Origin: an uncultured Metabacillus sp.
GTDB lineage: Bacteria > Bacillota > Bacilli > Bacillales > Bacillaceae
Reading direction: 5' to 3'
Length of the DNA: 64,000 nucleotides
Assembly: GCF_947503125.1 (NCBI RefSeq)
Contig: NZ_CANNCR010000005.1
Location: 124,001-188,000 of the forward strand
Positions within the stretch are counted from its first letter, which is position 1; the number at the start of each line of letters is the position of its first letter. Made by a program: the position numbers and the translations under genes. Below the pieces are notes generated by a model. That model did not search any database. It was not told the DNA's origin and was given only the letters and a program-made list of their open reading frames with translations. This document shows positions 36,528 to 48,013 of this stretch, piece by piece.

Positions 36528-39167
36528 TTATAAAACGGATTCAACCCATTCCTCGACATATTTTAGTGCCGATGTCAAGTTTTCAGGGCTTTTAGCACCA
36601 GCTTGTGCCATATCTGGACGACCGCCGCCTTTTCCTCCGCAGCGTTCTGCAACTTCCTTAATTAATTTCCCAGCATGATAGCCTTTTTCGACTAAATCCT
36701 TTGTTACCCCTGCTACAAGGTTTACTTTTCCTGCTTCTGCAGCTCCGAGAACAACAATAGCTGATCCGAGTTTACTTTTCAAGTCATCCATCATGCCTCG
36801 AAGACTATTCATATCTTTCGCATTAACTTGTGCCGCAAGCACCTTCACACCATTTACATTGATTGTCTGATCCACAATACTGCTTGCTTCAAGATTGCCT
36901 AGCTTAGCTGTTAAAGATTCGTTTTCACGTTGAAGTGTACGATAATCATGTAATAAACTATCTATTCTTGTCACTAAATCCTTAGGATTTGCTTTTAAAA
37001 TCGCTGCAGCTTCTTGAAGCTTTTCCAGCTGTTCATTAATTAATTGGTAGGCTGCTTGTCCTGTAACAGCTTCTATACGTCTTGTTCCAGCACCAATACC
37101 TGTTTCAGTTACAATTTTAAATAGGCCGATTGATGCGGTATTGTCGACATGACAGCCACCACAAAGCTCCAGGCTGTAATCTCCTACTTGTACGACACGG
37201 ACAATTTCTCCGTATTTTTCACCGAAAAGTGCCATAGCTCCCATTTCCTTGGCTTCATTTAGGGATTTATAATCGATAGTTACATCAATACTTTTCCAAA
37301 TTTGTTCATTTACCGCTTGTTCAATGTGCGATAATTCATCCCCGCTTACCTGTCCGAAGTGGGAGAAGTCAAAGCGAAGACGATCTGCTGTTACTAAAGA
37401 TCCAGCTTGATTTACATGGGATCCTAATACATCTTTTAATGCTTGATGTAATAAATGTGTAGCCGTATGATTTTTCACAACGGCATTGCGATTGTTTTCA
37501 GAAACTGTAGCTGTCACAGCATCCCCTGGCTGCAGGCTGCCGCTTTCGATGACAACATGATGAAGATTTTGTCCATTAGGTGCCTTTTGAACGTCCTTTA
37601 TTTTAACGCGGACTTTTTCACTTGTCAGAAAGCCTTCATCGGCAATTTGTCCGCCGCTCTCTGCATAGAATGGAGTTTTATCCAGAATAAGCTGGACCTC
37701 GTCACCTTCATGAGCTTCTTTAATCAATTCTCCATCTTTCACCATCACGATGACAGAAGCTGCTTCTACTGTTAATTGGTTATAACCAACAAACTCACTT
37801 TCAGCCTTAATATCTCCTAGCACACCGCCCTGAACTTGCATGGAGTCTACCTTTTGCATAGCAGAACGTGCACGATCACGCTGTCTTTCCATTTCTTGTT
37901 CAAACCCATTATGATCGACCTTCATGCCTTCCTCTTCTGCATATTCCTCCGTTAATTCAACCGGGAAGCCATATGTATCATATAAACGGAAGACATCCTC
38001 GCCTGGTATAATGTCGCTGCCATTCGTTTTTTGAGCTTTGATAACCTCACTAAGGATCGCTAAGCCCTCATTCAATGTTTCGTGGAAGCGCTCTTCTTCA
38101 TTTTTAATGACTTTTTGAATAAATTCTGTTTTTGCTTTCACTTCCGGATAAAAATCAACCATGATTTCCGCTACAACAGGAACAAGCTCATACATGAACG
38201 GGCGGTGTATGTTAATTTGCTTCGCATAGCGAACCGCTCTTCTTAAAAGGCGGCGCAGCACATAGCCTCTTCCTTCATTTGAAGGAAGTGCTCCGTCACT
38301 GATAGCGAAGCTTACCGTCCTAACATGATCAGCGATCACCTTAAAGGCAACATCTTTTTCTTTATTTTGATGATAAGCTTCATTTGAAATTTCTTCCGTT
38401 GCCCGGATTATTGGTAAGAATAAATCGGTATCAAAATTCGTTTCAACATTTTGAATGACTGAAACCATTCGTTCAAGCCCCATGCCTGTATCAATGTTTT
38501 TCTTAGGAAGCGGTGTATATGTACCATCAGGATTATGATTAAATTGTGAAAACACTAGATTCCAAACCTCTAAATAACGCTCGTTTTCACCGCCTGGATA
38601 TAGTTCCGGGTCTTTAGGATCGTTGCCATATTCCTCACCACGATCATAAAAAATTTCTGTATTAGGTCCGCTTGGCCCTTCCCCTATATCCCAAAAGTTT
38701 CCTTCCAAGCGGATAATACGCTCCTCAGGAATACCAATTTTATTTGTCCAAATTTCAAATGCTTCTTGATCCTCAGGATGAATCGTAACAGACAATCTTT
38801 CTGGATCAAAACCAATCCATTTTTCGCTTGTTAAAAATTCCCATGCCCATTTAATTGCTTCAACCTTAAAATAATCGCCAATGGAAAAATTACCAAGCAT
38901 TTCAAAGAACGTATGATGTCTAGCGGTTTTCCCAACATTTTCAATATCATTGGTACGAATCGATTTTTGTGCATTACAAATTCTTGGATTTGCAGGTATC
39001 ACACGTCCATCAAAATATTTTTTTAATGTTGCAACACCACTATTGATCCATAAAAGAGTTGGATCCTCATGTGGAACTAATGATGCACTAGGTTCAACAG
39101 CATGTCCTTTCTCTTTGAAAAAATCTAAAAACATTTGACGCACTTCAGATGATTTCAGGTTTTTCAT
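36528..39167 (-). CDS. alaS: Alanyl-tRNA synthetase
   Basis: AlaS charges tRNA-Ala and edits mischarged Ser and Gly. The start [22 protein letters not shown] at 39167 has AAGGAGG 6 bases upstream and gives 879 residues; 42 further codons are open but lie in the leader. The class II catalytic core (about 1-240), the editing domain with [11 protein letters not shown] and CGGCHVDNT zinc ligands (about 560-670), and the C-Ala domain ending [14 protein letters not shown] are complete. It is controlled by a T-box leader and starts the alaS-ireB-ruvX-yrzB operon. Confidence 0.98.
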   Translation of the reverse strand: MKNLKSSEVRQMFLDFFKEKGHAVEPSASLVPHEDPTLLWINSGVATLKKYFDGRVIPANPRICNAQKSIRTNDIENVGKTARHHTFFEMLGNFSIGDYFKVEAIKWAWEFLTSEKWIGFDPERLSVTIHPEDQEAFEIWTNKIGIPEERIIRLEGNFWDIGEGPSGPNTEIFYDRGEEYGNDPKDPELYPGGENERYLEVWNLVFSQFNHNPDGTYTPLPKKNIDTGMGLERMVSVIQNVETNFDTDLFLPIIRATEEISNEAYHQNKEKDVAFKVIADHVRTVSFAISDGALPSNEGRGYVLRRLLRRAVRYAKQINIHRPFMYELVPVVAEIMVDFYPEVKAKTEFIQKVIKNEEERFHETLNEGLAILSEVIKAQKTNGSDIIPGEDVFRLYDTYGFPVELTEEYAEEEGMKVDHNGFEQEMERQRDRARSAMQKVDSMQVQGGVLGDIKAESEFVGYNQLTVEAASVIVMVKDGELIKEAHEGDEVQLILDKTPFYAESGGQIADEGFLTSEKVRVKIKDVQKAPNGQNLHHVVIESGSLQPGDAVTATVSENNRNAVVKNHTATHLLHQALKDVLGSHVNQAGSLVTADRLRFDFSHFGQVSGDELSHIEQAVNEQIWKSIDVTIDYKSLNEAKEMGAMALFGEKYGEIVRVVQVGDYSLELCGGCHVDNTASIGLFKIVTETGIGAGTRRIEAVTGQAAYQLINEQLEKLQEAAAILKANPKDLVTRIDSLLHDYRTLQRENESLTAKLGNLEASSIVDQTINVNGVKVLAAQVNAKDMNSLRGMMDDLKSKLGSAIVVLGAAEAGKVNLVAGVTKDLVEKGYHAGKLIKEVAERCGGKGGGRPDMAQAGAKSPENLTSALKYVEEWVESVL

Positions 39168-39250
39168 TGGAATCCTCCTTAAAATAACTAGTTTTTGGCT
39201 TTTGAATAATGCTTTACTGCCATGAAATAAGGCAGATATATTAGTAAAAA

Positions 39251-39640
39251 TCAAAAAACCCTCAGCCTCTGTGTAAAGAATCACTCTTTCCACAGGGACG
39301 AGAGTTAACTCGCGGTACCACCCTGATTATGGACATTGAAATGCGTAAGGCGCTAATCTTTCGGCGACAAGCATAAGTCAACCCGTCTGGAAGGTTGTTT
39401 TTTAACCTTCTGGACGGATTGGCTTATGACCTCGAGCCGATGGCGCCTGAAGCTGGACACGAAGCTAACTACAAAAAACTTATCCTTCGTATCATAAGCA
39501 ATAGTCCATCTCTTCATTGAACCGTAACGTGGTTTTAACGGCAGGTTTTTCTGCACTTAGGATTAGCTTCTGTTGTCCTTACTTTAGAATTTCTTACAGC
39601 CAAGGAAATTCCTCTCTAAAAAGCGGTTCCAACATACTTC
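39251..39640 (-). ncRNA. T-box leader of alaS (interrupted by a family A repeat)
   Basis: A tRNA-Ala-sensing leader. On the minus strand stem I begins near 39618 with AGAGAGGAATTTCC and TGGCTGTAAG; the likely specifier GCT (39567-39565) follows GAA. The conserved T-box TGGTACCGCG is at 39320-39311. A terminator stem pairs CCCTGTGGAAAGA with TCTTTACACAGAGG before TTTTTT at about 39257. About 100 bases of repeat (39348-39448) lie between stem I and the T-box. The spacing without the repeat would be normal for the class. Confidence 0.92.
39348..39448. repeat. Dispersed palindromic repeat, family A, copy 2 (inside alaS T-box leader)
   Basis: An approximately 100-base palindrome: AGGCGC, TCGGC, GCATAAG and GGAAGGTT pair with AACCTTC, CTTATG, GCCGA and GCGCCT. 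It shares TCGGCGACAAGCATAAG and CTTATGACCTCGAGCCGAT with copy 1 at 14.7 kb, while the loop-proximal parts differ. Confidence 0.92.
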
Positions 39641-39674
39641 GTTCCATCAATGTTTTAGCAATATTCTATCGTGA

Positions 39675-39703
39675 ATTATAGACAAGGTGCTTGTAAATGT
39701 CAA
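39675..39703 (-). promoter_or_regulatory. Sigma-A promoter of alaS
   Basis: Perfect TTGACA (39703-39698) and TATAAT (39680-39675) with 17-base spacing on the minus strand. Transcription should begin near 39668, some 50 bases before stem I of the T-box leader. The -35 box overlaps the stop codon of yrrI. Confidence 0.92.
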
Positions 39704-40761
39704 TGCTGCCTTCTAAGTTGTACAATATGAACAAGGATGACACGTAAAATAACAACAATTGGTACGGCTAGCATTAAGCCAATAACTCCTGCAATTTCTC
39801 CTCCCGCTAGTAATGCAAGCATAATAATAATCGGGTGCATATGAAGAGTTTTCCCCACAATAAATGGCCCTAGAATATTTCCTTCCAAAAACTGAAGTGA
39901 AAGAATAATGGCAATAACAAATAACACCGTTTCCGTTGACATGGTCGCAGCAATAATTAAGGCTGGAACCGCGCCAATGACTGGTCCGAAATATGGGATA
40001 ATATTTGTTATTCCAATTAAAAGTCCTAAGATTAGCGGGTATCTTACCTTAAAAAACCATAATAGCAAAAAAGCTAAGCTGCCAATAATAAAGCAGACAA
40101 ATAATTGGCCTCTAATATAACTTCCTAATGAATGGTCTATTTCTTTTAGAAATTGGATTGCTTCCTTTCTCCATTTTCGCGGCGTTAAATACCATGCCGC
40201 TTTTTTAACCTGCTCATAGTCTTTTAGCATATAAAATACGAGAAATGGAATAATCGCAAGTAAAAGGAGATAGTCAAAAATACCTTTTAGACTATTTATA
40301 ATGTTTTCAATCATAGATGCCAGCCATTCTTCTGTTTCCTGAAACATTAAATCGATACGATCGTGAATTCCATCGGGCCAGCTATTTGTTTGCACATGAA
40401 TGGAATCAATCCAATTTTTATAGGTTGTTGAAAACTGCGGGAAATTTTCTGAAAGGTCCCTAAGCTGAGTAACTAAAACTGGAATTCCCCGATAGAAACC
40501 ATATCCGATTATTCCAAAAAATAAAAAATAAATGACAAGAATGGAAATGGATCTAGGAACACCTGTCTTGTGAAGTTTCTCAATGACGGGATGAAGCAAA
40601 TATGTAATAAATCCGCTTATTAAAAACGGGATAAAGATTGCTTTAAACATGAGAAAAAAGGGATCCCACAGGTTATGAAGCTGAAAAAACACATAAATTG
40701 TAAGGAGCCCCAACAATAAAATAGTAATACGCACTAACCATTTTATTTGACGGTCTCTCAT
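39700..40761 (-). CDS. yrrI: AI-2E family transporter / PerM-type membrane protein YrrI
   Basis: A polytopic membrane protein of the AI-2E/PerM family; the substrate in Bacillus is unknown, and some relatives export ions or autoinducer-2. The ATG at 40761 (MRDRQIKWLVRITILLLG) has AAGGTGAAGGA upstream and gives 353 residues, the family length; 25 upstream codons are rejected. Seven or eight hydrophobic segments, the cytoplasmic amphipathic part near EWLASMIENIINSLKG and the family block IPYFGPVIGAVPALII are present. It lies between yrzQ and alaS. Confidence 0.9.
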   Translation of the reverse strand: MRDRQIKWLVRITILLLGLLTIYVFFQLHNLWDPFFLMFKAIFIPFLISGFITYLLHPVIEKLHKTGVPRSISILVIYFLFFGIIGYGFYRGIPVLVTQLRDLSENFPQFSTTYKNWIDSIHVQTNSWPDGIHDRIDLMFQETEEWLASMIENIINSLKGIFDYLLLLAIIPFLVFYMLKDYEQVKKAAWYLTPRKWRKEAIQFLKEIDHSLGSYIRGQLFVCFIIGSLAFLLLWFFKVRYPLILGLLIGITNIIPYFGPVIGAVPALIIAATMSTETVLFVIAIILSLQFLEGNILGPFIVGKTLHMHPIIIMLALLAGGEIAGVIGLMLAVPIVVILRVILVHIVQLRRQH

Positions 40762-40835
40762 TCCTTCACCTTCCCTCTCTTTCATATTGTGGAAGGATGT
40801 TAGAAAATTATTCATGAGAAGGGATTCTCTGTCCA

Positions 40836-40865
40836 AAATAATAAAGGAGCTGGCAAGCAGCTCCT
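40836..40865 (-). terminator. Terminator between yrzQ and yrrI
   Basis: AGGAGCTG and CAGCTCCT pair over 8 base pairs around 5 bases; TTATTATTTT follows on the minus strand. Confidence 0.85.
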
Positions 40866-40869
40866 ATCC

Positions 40870-41001
40870 TTAAAACATTTTCATAACACGCTTACGCATT
40901 TTTCTCATCGTACGATTAGATGTCATATTAGTATTTCGTGCAACATAATATGCTGCAGCACCAAGTCCTAATGAAACTAGTGAGGTTACGGTACGATTCA
41001 A
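40870..41001 (-). CDS. yrzQ: YrzQ-like microprotein (DUF3918)
   Basis: A 43-residue protein started by TTG behind GGGGAGATAGGTC. It has a short hydrophobic segment (TSLVSLGLGAAAYYVA, about 6-21) and a strongly basic C terminus (NRTMRKMRKRVMKMF). It matches the size, character and position of B. subtilis YrzQ. Function is unknown; a membrane-associated helix with a basic tail is all that can be seen. Confidence 0.78.
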   Translation of the reverse strand: MNRTVTSLVSLGLGAAAYYVARNTNMTSNRTMRKMRKRVMKMF

Positions 41002-41015
41002 GACCTATCTCCCCT

Positions 41016-41207
41016 TTACATGCTTATTGATCGTTCATCCTCAGAAAATAAATCATCAAGTGAGCTTAACGTTCCATCCTCTTCAACTTGATGAGTTAAT
41101 ATTTTTCCCTTTGAAACAGAAAGTTCAATAAAGCAGTTCCGGCAATAATATTGATTTACACCGATCTTCCCAAGGTCTTTACTTTTACAATTCGGACATG
41201 AAAACAA
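41016..41207 (-). CDS. yrzR: YrzR-like small zinc-ribbon protein
   Basis: A 63-residue protein with two CxxC pairs, CPNC (residues 4-7) and CRNC (about 22-25), which form a probable zinc ribbon. An acidic ending VEEDGTLSSLDDLFSEDE follows. The TTG start has GAGGTG 7 bases upstream. It follows yrrD closely and precedes yrzQ, the B. subtilis order. Function is unknown; such ribbons usually bind nucleic acid or protein. Confidence 0.78.
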   Translation of the reverse strand: MFSCPNCKSKDLGKIGVNQYYCRNCFIELSVSKGKILTHQVEEDGTLSSLDDLFSEDERSISM

Positions 41208-41223
41208 ATGGGCACACCTCTTC

Positions 41224-41703
41224 TTACATTAAAAAATCGATGACGATAGCATCTTTACTGATCGTAAGTGGTTCACTTGAAGCCTTGATCACTTTTTTTC
41301 CCTCAGTAATGTCAGCAAAAAATCCATCCGTCAATTCGTATGCCTCAATTGTGCCCATTTTTTCGGAAAAATATACGTCCTCTAATAAACCAAGTCGCTC
41401 CCCTTCTTTTGTCAGCACTGATTTATAGCGAAGATCGTCATAGGTATTGTATGTGTAATTCGTTTTCATATCTTGAATCGAAAGCAGCTTGTTTTCACTC
41501 TCAACCATTACGCCATTTTCTCCAAGCGCATCGATTGACTGAATTGGAACAAAGCGGTCACGATTGAACAACCCTTTTCCTTCCATTATTAGTCCGATAA
41601 TAAAGCCTTTGGGTGACAAGCATAAATCTGTCACATGACCTAATAGGTTTGCGCTACTATTACTATAAACTGGAAGCCCTTTTAGCTTTGAAAATGTCCG
41701 CAA
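41224..41703 (-). CDS. yrrD: PRC-barrel domain protein YrrD
   Basis: A 159-residue cytoplasmic protein. The start TTG at 41703 (MRTFSKLKGLPVYSNSS) has GGTGGAG 6 bases upstream; the ATG eight codons earlier has no ribosome-binding site. Two PRC-barrel units are visible (about 1-70 and 80-155): GHVTDLCLSPKGFIIGLIM and RLGLLEDVYFSEKMGTIEAYEL. PRC-barrels act in photosystem assembly and RNA processing elsewhere; the role here is unknown. It follows recD2 by 38 bases. Confidence 0.85.
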   Translation of the reverse strand: MRTFSKLKGLPVYSNSSANLLGHVTDLCLSPKGFIIGLIMEGKGLFNRDRFVPIQSIDALGENGVMVESENKLLSIQDMKTNYTYNTYDDLRYKSVLTKEGERLGLLEDVYFSEKMGTIEAYELTDGFFADITEGKKVIKASSEPLTISKDAIVIDFLM

Positions 41704-41741
41704 AGAAATCTCCACCTTTCCGAACATTTTTAGATTGTGCC

Positions 41742-44102
41742 CTATTCCATAAAGTCATACGGTGTAACGTTTTCCATTCCGATATTTGCATCTTCAATTG
41801 GAAATGGAAGCTCTTTTTGTAATTCATCTAGTTCATTAGAACCATTTAACTTAAGCTTGAGCGTTGTTTGTCTTTCTGAGCTGTCATTATTAGAAACACT
41901 CCACTGTAACGCTTCTCTCTCCCCGCATAACACTAACGAGCGTTTGCTTCTTGTTATCGCTGTATAAATTAAGTTACGTCTAAGCATACGATAATAGCCC
42001 TTTACAATCGGCAACACAACAATCGGAAATTCACTTCCCTGAGATTTATGGATTGAGCAGCAAAATGCGTGGGTAAACTGGTTAAAGTCTTGTTTTGTAT
42101 ACGTTACCTCATTGCCATCGAAGGATATGACCACCATGTCTTCTTTTTCGGTATTTTCCTTTGCGTAAAAAATTGCTACGATTTCACCGATATCTCCGTT
42201 GAAAACATTGCTTTCCGGTTGGTTGACAAGCTGAAGAACTTTATCGCCCGTCCGATAAACAATATCACCAAATTTCATTTCTCTTTTTCCAGGTGTCTTA
42301 GGGTTAAAAAGCTCCTGAAGCAATTTGTTTAATTGATCAATCCCAGCTGGTCCTTTATACATAGGTGCTAATATTTGAATATCCTTTGATGTATATCCTT
42401 TTTTAATTGCACTTTTAATAACCTTTTCAACAACCTCTTTCATTTGTGACTGAGAACATTGGATAAAAGAACGGTCTGAAGTTGGCGCTGTAATATTTTG
42501 CGGCAATCTCCCCTGTTTGATATCGTGTGCAAGCTCAATGATGGAGGAACCTTCTGCTTGCCGGTAAATATCAGTTAGTCGTACAGTCGGAATTTGCTGG
42601 GATGCTAACAAATCCCGAAGCACTTGCCCGGGACCAACAGATGGAAGCTGATCTTCATCCCCTACCATGATCACCTGGATCTGTTTCGGAAGTGCTTTAA
42701 ATAATTGATTGGCAATCCAGATATCAACCATTGACACCTCGTCGACAATGAGCAGCTTCCCAGCGACCGGATTTTCTTCATCATGTTCAAAGCCATCAGC
42801 GCCATTCCACTTTAATAAGCGGTGAATCGTTACAGCGGGCATGCCAGTCGCTTCACTCATCCGCTTTGCAGCACGTCCAGTCGGAGCTACGAGCAAGATT
42901 GGAAATGGTTCATCTTTTTTGTAATCGGTTGGATCAAGTGAGCAGCCATGCAAATCCGCATATAACTCGACAATCCCTTTAATAACAGTCGTTTTCCCGG
43001 TTCCTGGGCCTCCTGTTAATAGCAGCATTGGCGACATTAATGCCTTTTGTATCGCATCCTTTTGCGTCGGGGCGTATTGAACATTCATTCTTTCCTCAAG
43101 CTTTCCTAGTGAGAGCAAAAATTCAGACTCAGGAAAAAGCTCATCATATTCAGTTTGTCCCAGCACTTCTTTAATATTTTTGACCAACCCTTGTTCCGCA
43201 AAATAAAGACTTGGCAAGTATACTCTTCCATCTTCTACAATCAGTTTTTTCATCCCAGCTAGTGCCTCAATCTCAGAGACAATATCTAATTCTAAAATCG
43301 TTTCTTGCTTTGAATGATTTAGGAGCTCCATTGTTTTTTCCATGAGCTGCTCTACTGTTAGATAAACATGCCCGTCCTGAAGGGATAAGTATTCGACCAG
43401 ATACAGGCATGCCGCTTTGATTCGTTCAGGGTTTTTTCCTGATATACCCAACTGTTTTCCAAGTTCATCTGCTCGTATAAAACCGATTCCTTCCACATCA
43501 TGAACCAACTGATATGGATTTTCCTGAATGATGGACAATGTTTCATCTTGATAGGCTTGATAGATTTTCATCGCTAGCTGCGGGCCAAAACCAAATTGAT
43601 TCAGGGCAATCATAATTTGCTCAAGGCCTTGATGTAAAACTAATGCTTCAACAAGCTGCTTCGCTTTTTCTTTATTAATTTTAGGAATATCATCTAAAAT
43701 CGAAGGGTTTTGCAGGATTTTAGAGATCGCTGACTCTCCTAATTTTTCAACAATCGCTTCGGCTGTCTTTTTGCCGATCCCTTTAAAGAGATCACTTGAT
43801 AAATATTGAATGATTCCTTCCTTTGTTTGTGGAATCTCCTTTCGGAAGTGCTCTGTCTGAAATTGCAGGCCGAACTTTGGGTGATTTGTAAAAGAACCAA
43901 AAAAAGTATATGTATCATCTTCATGCAGGAGAGGAAAGTAACCTGTTACGGTTATCTCTTTATCTTCGATCTTTTCACTTGTTTCATGAACTCTAACCTT
44001 TAACACAGAATATAAGTTTTGCTCATTGTGAAAAATAACAACCTTCACAAGCCCTTTTACATAACGTTCTTTTTCACCGAATAAATCAGCACTTTCCTGC
44101 AT
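41742..44102 (-). CDS. recD2: ATP-dependent RecD2-type DNA helicase
   Basis: RecD2 is a 5'-3' superfamily 1B helicase working in DNA repair and replication fork progression without RecB or RecC. The 786-residue protein has an extended N-terminal domain with helix-hairpin-helix parts (GIGKKTAEAIVEKLG, VEGIGFIRADELGKQLG), then Walker A LTGGPGTGKTTVIKG (about 360), Walker B DEVSMVDIW, motif III VGDEDQLPSVGPG and motif VI IYTAITRSKRSLVL. The length and the N-terminal extension identify RecD2 rather than RecD. Confidence 0.96.
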   Translation of the reverse strand: MQESADLFGEKERYVKGLVKVVIFHNEQNLYSVLKVRVHETSEKIEDKEITVTGYFPLLHEDDTYTFFGSFTNHPKFGLQFQTEHFRKEIPQTKEGIIQYLSSDLFKGIGKKTAEAIVEKLGESAISKILQNPSILDDIPKINKEKAKQLVEALVLHQGLEQIMIALNQFGFGPQLAMKIYQAYQDETLSIIQENPYQLVHDVEGIGFIRADELGKQLGISGKNPERIKAACLYLVEYLSLQDGHVYLTVEQLMEKTMELLNHSKQETILELDIVSEIEALAGMKKLIVEDGRVYLPSLYFAEQGLVKNIKEVLGQTEYDELFPESEFLLSLGKLEERMNVQYAPTQKDAIQKALMSPMLLLTGGPGTGKTTVIKGIVELYADLHGCSLDPTDYKKDEPFPILLVAPTGRAAKRMSEATGMPAVTIHRLLKWNGADGFEHDEENPVAGKLLIVDEVSMVDIWIANQLFKALPKQIQVIMVGDEDQLPSVGPGQVLRDLLASQQIPTVRLTDIYRQAEGSSIIELAHDIKQGRLPQNITAPTSDRSFIQCSQSQMKEVVEKVIKSAIKKGYTSKDIQILAPMYKGPAGIDQLNKLLQELFNPKTPGKREMKFGDIVYRTGDKVLQLVNQPESNVFNGDIGEIVAIFYAKENTEKEDMVVISFDGNEVTYTKQDFNQFTHAFCCSIHKSQGSEFPIVVLPIVKGYYRMLRRNLIYTAITRSKRSLVLCGEREALQWSVSNNDSSERQTTLKLKLNGSNELDELQKELPFPIEDANIGMENVTPYDFME

Positions 44103-44135
44103 GAATTTGTTCTCCCTTCTACCTAAAATGCAGCT

Positions 44136-44792
44136 TTATTCTTTATTTTCAATCATAATTTTTAGTGCATGTCCAGCTAGTAAGTGATCTGGCTGGAGAT
44201 TTAAAGCTTTTTCCAGCATGTCAATTGCTTTTTCCGTATTCTCTTTAAAGGCATATGCGACTCCTAAATTATAATAAGCGTCGGCATGTTCCTTATCAAG
44301 TTCAACAACTTGCTGAAATTGCTCCATTGCTTCTTCTACTAAATCAAGCTGTGCCAGGCATAAGCCGTATTGGAATCTTGCATCGCTATCATTGTCATTC
44401 AATTCAACAGCACGCTGAAAAAAAGGAAGCGCTAAGCGGTTTTGACCTATATTTAGCAAGCACATTCCAAGCATGAAATGTACATCGCCTTGATCCAATC
44501 CCATTTTCAGTGCCTTTTCATACATATTTTTCGCTTCATGGTAATTTTCTTGATTAAAATAAACATTTCCTGCACCATAATAAGCAGTTGCAGCCTCTTG
44601 ATCTATTTCAATTGCCTTTTCATAAAATTTCAATGCTTTTTCAAGCTCATTTACGGCTGAAAGCAAATTTCCAAAATTAATGTAGCTTATTGGATCATTT
44701 GGATTCGCTTCAATTGCGTCAGAGAAAATTGTCGCAGCTTCCTCGAACTTACCTTGCTGCATGGCTTCGATTCCCCGTTGGTTTGCATCCAT
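44136..44792 (-). CDS. yrrB: TPR-repeat protein YrrB
   Basis: A 218-residue cytoplasmic protein built of about five to six tetratricopeptide repeats, each with the pattern YYNLGVAYAFKENTEKAIDM or similar. The start MDANQRGIEAMQQGKFEEA at 44792 has GAAGGA upstream; 71 more upstream codons are open but are not part of the family. TPR proteins bind partner proteins; the partner here is unknown. It sits between mnmA and recD2, the B. subtilis order. Confidence 0.93.
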   Translation of the reverse strand: MDANQRGIEAMQQGKFEEAATIFSDAIEANPNDPISYINFGNLLSAVNELEKALKFYEKAIEIDQEAATAYYGAGNVYFNQENYHEAKNMYEKALKMGLDQGDVHFMLGMCLLNIGQNRLALPFFQRAVELNDNDSDARFQYGLCLAQLDLVEEAMEQFQQVVELDKEHADAYYNLGVAYAFKENTEKAIDMLEKALNLQPDHLLAGHALKIMIENKE

Positions 44793-44892
44793 TGTCATTC
44801 CTTCTTTCTGCAAAAGCCTAAAATATTTTACAATGAAAAGGGGATGACTTAGAGAAATATAGTCAACCCCCATTTTCAATATTAGCGTATCC

Positions 44893-47165
<2,273 letters not shown>

Positions 47166-47214
47166 ATGGCAACCCTCCCTTTCCTCTGTTTCATAATATA
47201 GATATTATAAAGTT

Positions 47215-47253
47215 AAGCGCCTTGATATCCAAACGTCGCCGGGCAAGGCGCTT
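47215..47253. repeat. Short family A hairpin between cymR and iscS
   Basis: AAGCGCCTTG and CAAGGCGCTT form a perfect 10-base-pair stem around 19 bases. It has the outer ends of family A but no inner arms. Transcribed leftward it is not followed by a strong T tract, so it may be a stabiliser rather than a terminator. Confidence 0.75.
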
Positions 47254-47259
47254 CCGCTT

Positions 47260-47676
47260 TTAAATATAGAACATATACGGCTCTTGATTACCGTCTGTAT
47301 AGCTTGCCAGATCTTCCAATGTTGTATTATCAAGCACGTCTGCTACAGCATCTCGGATTTTTATCCATAGCTGTCTCTTAGCTGGCTCCTCATCCTCTAG
47401 AACTTCGACAGGACTGATGGGACCTTCAAGAACGCGAATAATATCACCTGAAGTAATGTTTGACGGTTCATCTCCTAAAATATATCCACCGTAAGCTCCG
47501 CGGATACTTCTTACAAGTCGGGCATTTCTAAGCGGGGCTATCAGCTGCTCTAAATAATGCTCTGATAAATCATGAGTTTGTGCTATGCTTTTCAAAGAAG
47601 TAGGTCCTTCCCCATGCTTTCGTGCTAATTCAATCATAATTGTTAAACCATAACGGCCTTTTGTTGATATTTTCAT
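47260..47676 (-). CDS. cymR: Cysteine metabolism repressor CymR (Rrf2 family)
   Basis: CymR represses sulphur acquisition genes in complex with cysteine synthase CysK. The 138-residue Rrf2-type protein begins MKISTKGRYGLTIMIELA with a winged helix (SLKSIAQTHDLSEHYLEQLIAPL) and the family wing GAYGGY. It lacks the three clustered cysteines of the iron-sulphur Rrf2 regulators. The sequence matches B. subtilis CymR along its length. It is the first gene before iscS-mnmA and diverges from rarA. Confidence 0.96.
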   Translation of the reverse strand: MKISTKGRYGLTIMIELARKHGEGPTSLKSIAQTHDLSEHYLEQLIAPLRNARLVRSIRGAYGGYILGDEPSNITSGDIIRVLEGPISPVEVLEDEEPAKRQLWIKIRDAVADVLDNTTLEDLASYTDGNQEPYMFYI

Positions 47677-48013
47677 CCTACCACCCCTATATATTAAAAT
47701 TTATTTAAGCCAATCCCTTGACAAAAAATTTGTTTGTGAATGTGGAGTCATCCTACTAATTATCATTTATTCAATTGCTTAAAATAATATTTTTTATCAC
47801 AAGCATCAACAAATGTCAAAAAATAAAATTTCAAGTTCGGCAAGAACTAGTTTCATAATTAGCTTCTTACTTTGAACATTAGCCATTATAGCATATTATA
47901 ATCTTATTAGGCACTATCTCCAACTATACAGGTTGGACATTATGCTATTCAAATAATATGTATTTCAAATAAAGATAACCTAACATTTAACTGATACGTT
48001 TGGAGTGTTTAAT
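47677..48013. other. Divergent promoter region between cymR and rarA
   Basis: This AT-rich gap of about 337 bases holds promoters for both directions but no convincing -35/-10 pair that I can fix. A small CCAAC-TATACA-GGTTGG palindrome lies near 47930. No open reading frame with a ribosome-binding site is evident. Confidence 0.5.

Noticed and set aside
39353-39556. A 67-codon frame on the minus strand
   Set aside because: It lies in the alaS T-box leader and runs through a palindromic repeat; no ribosome-binding site, and its sequence is explained by the RNA elements.
47712-47765. TTGACA at 47718 as a promoter for rarA
   Set aside because: No -10 box at an acceptable distance, and the site is almost 300 bases before the gene.
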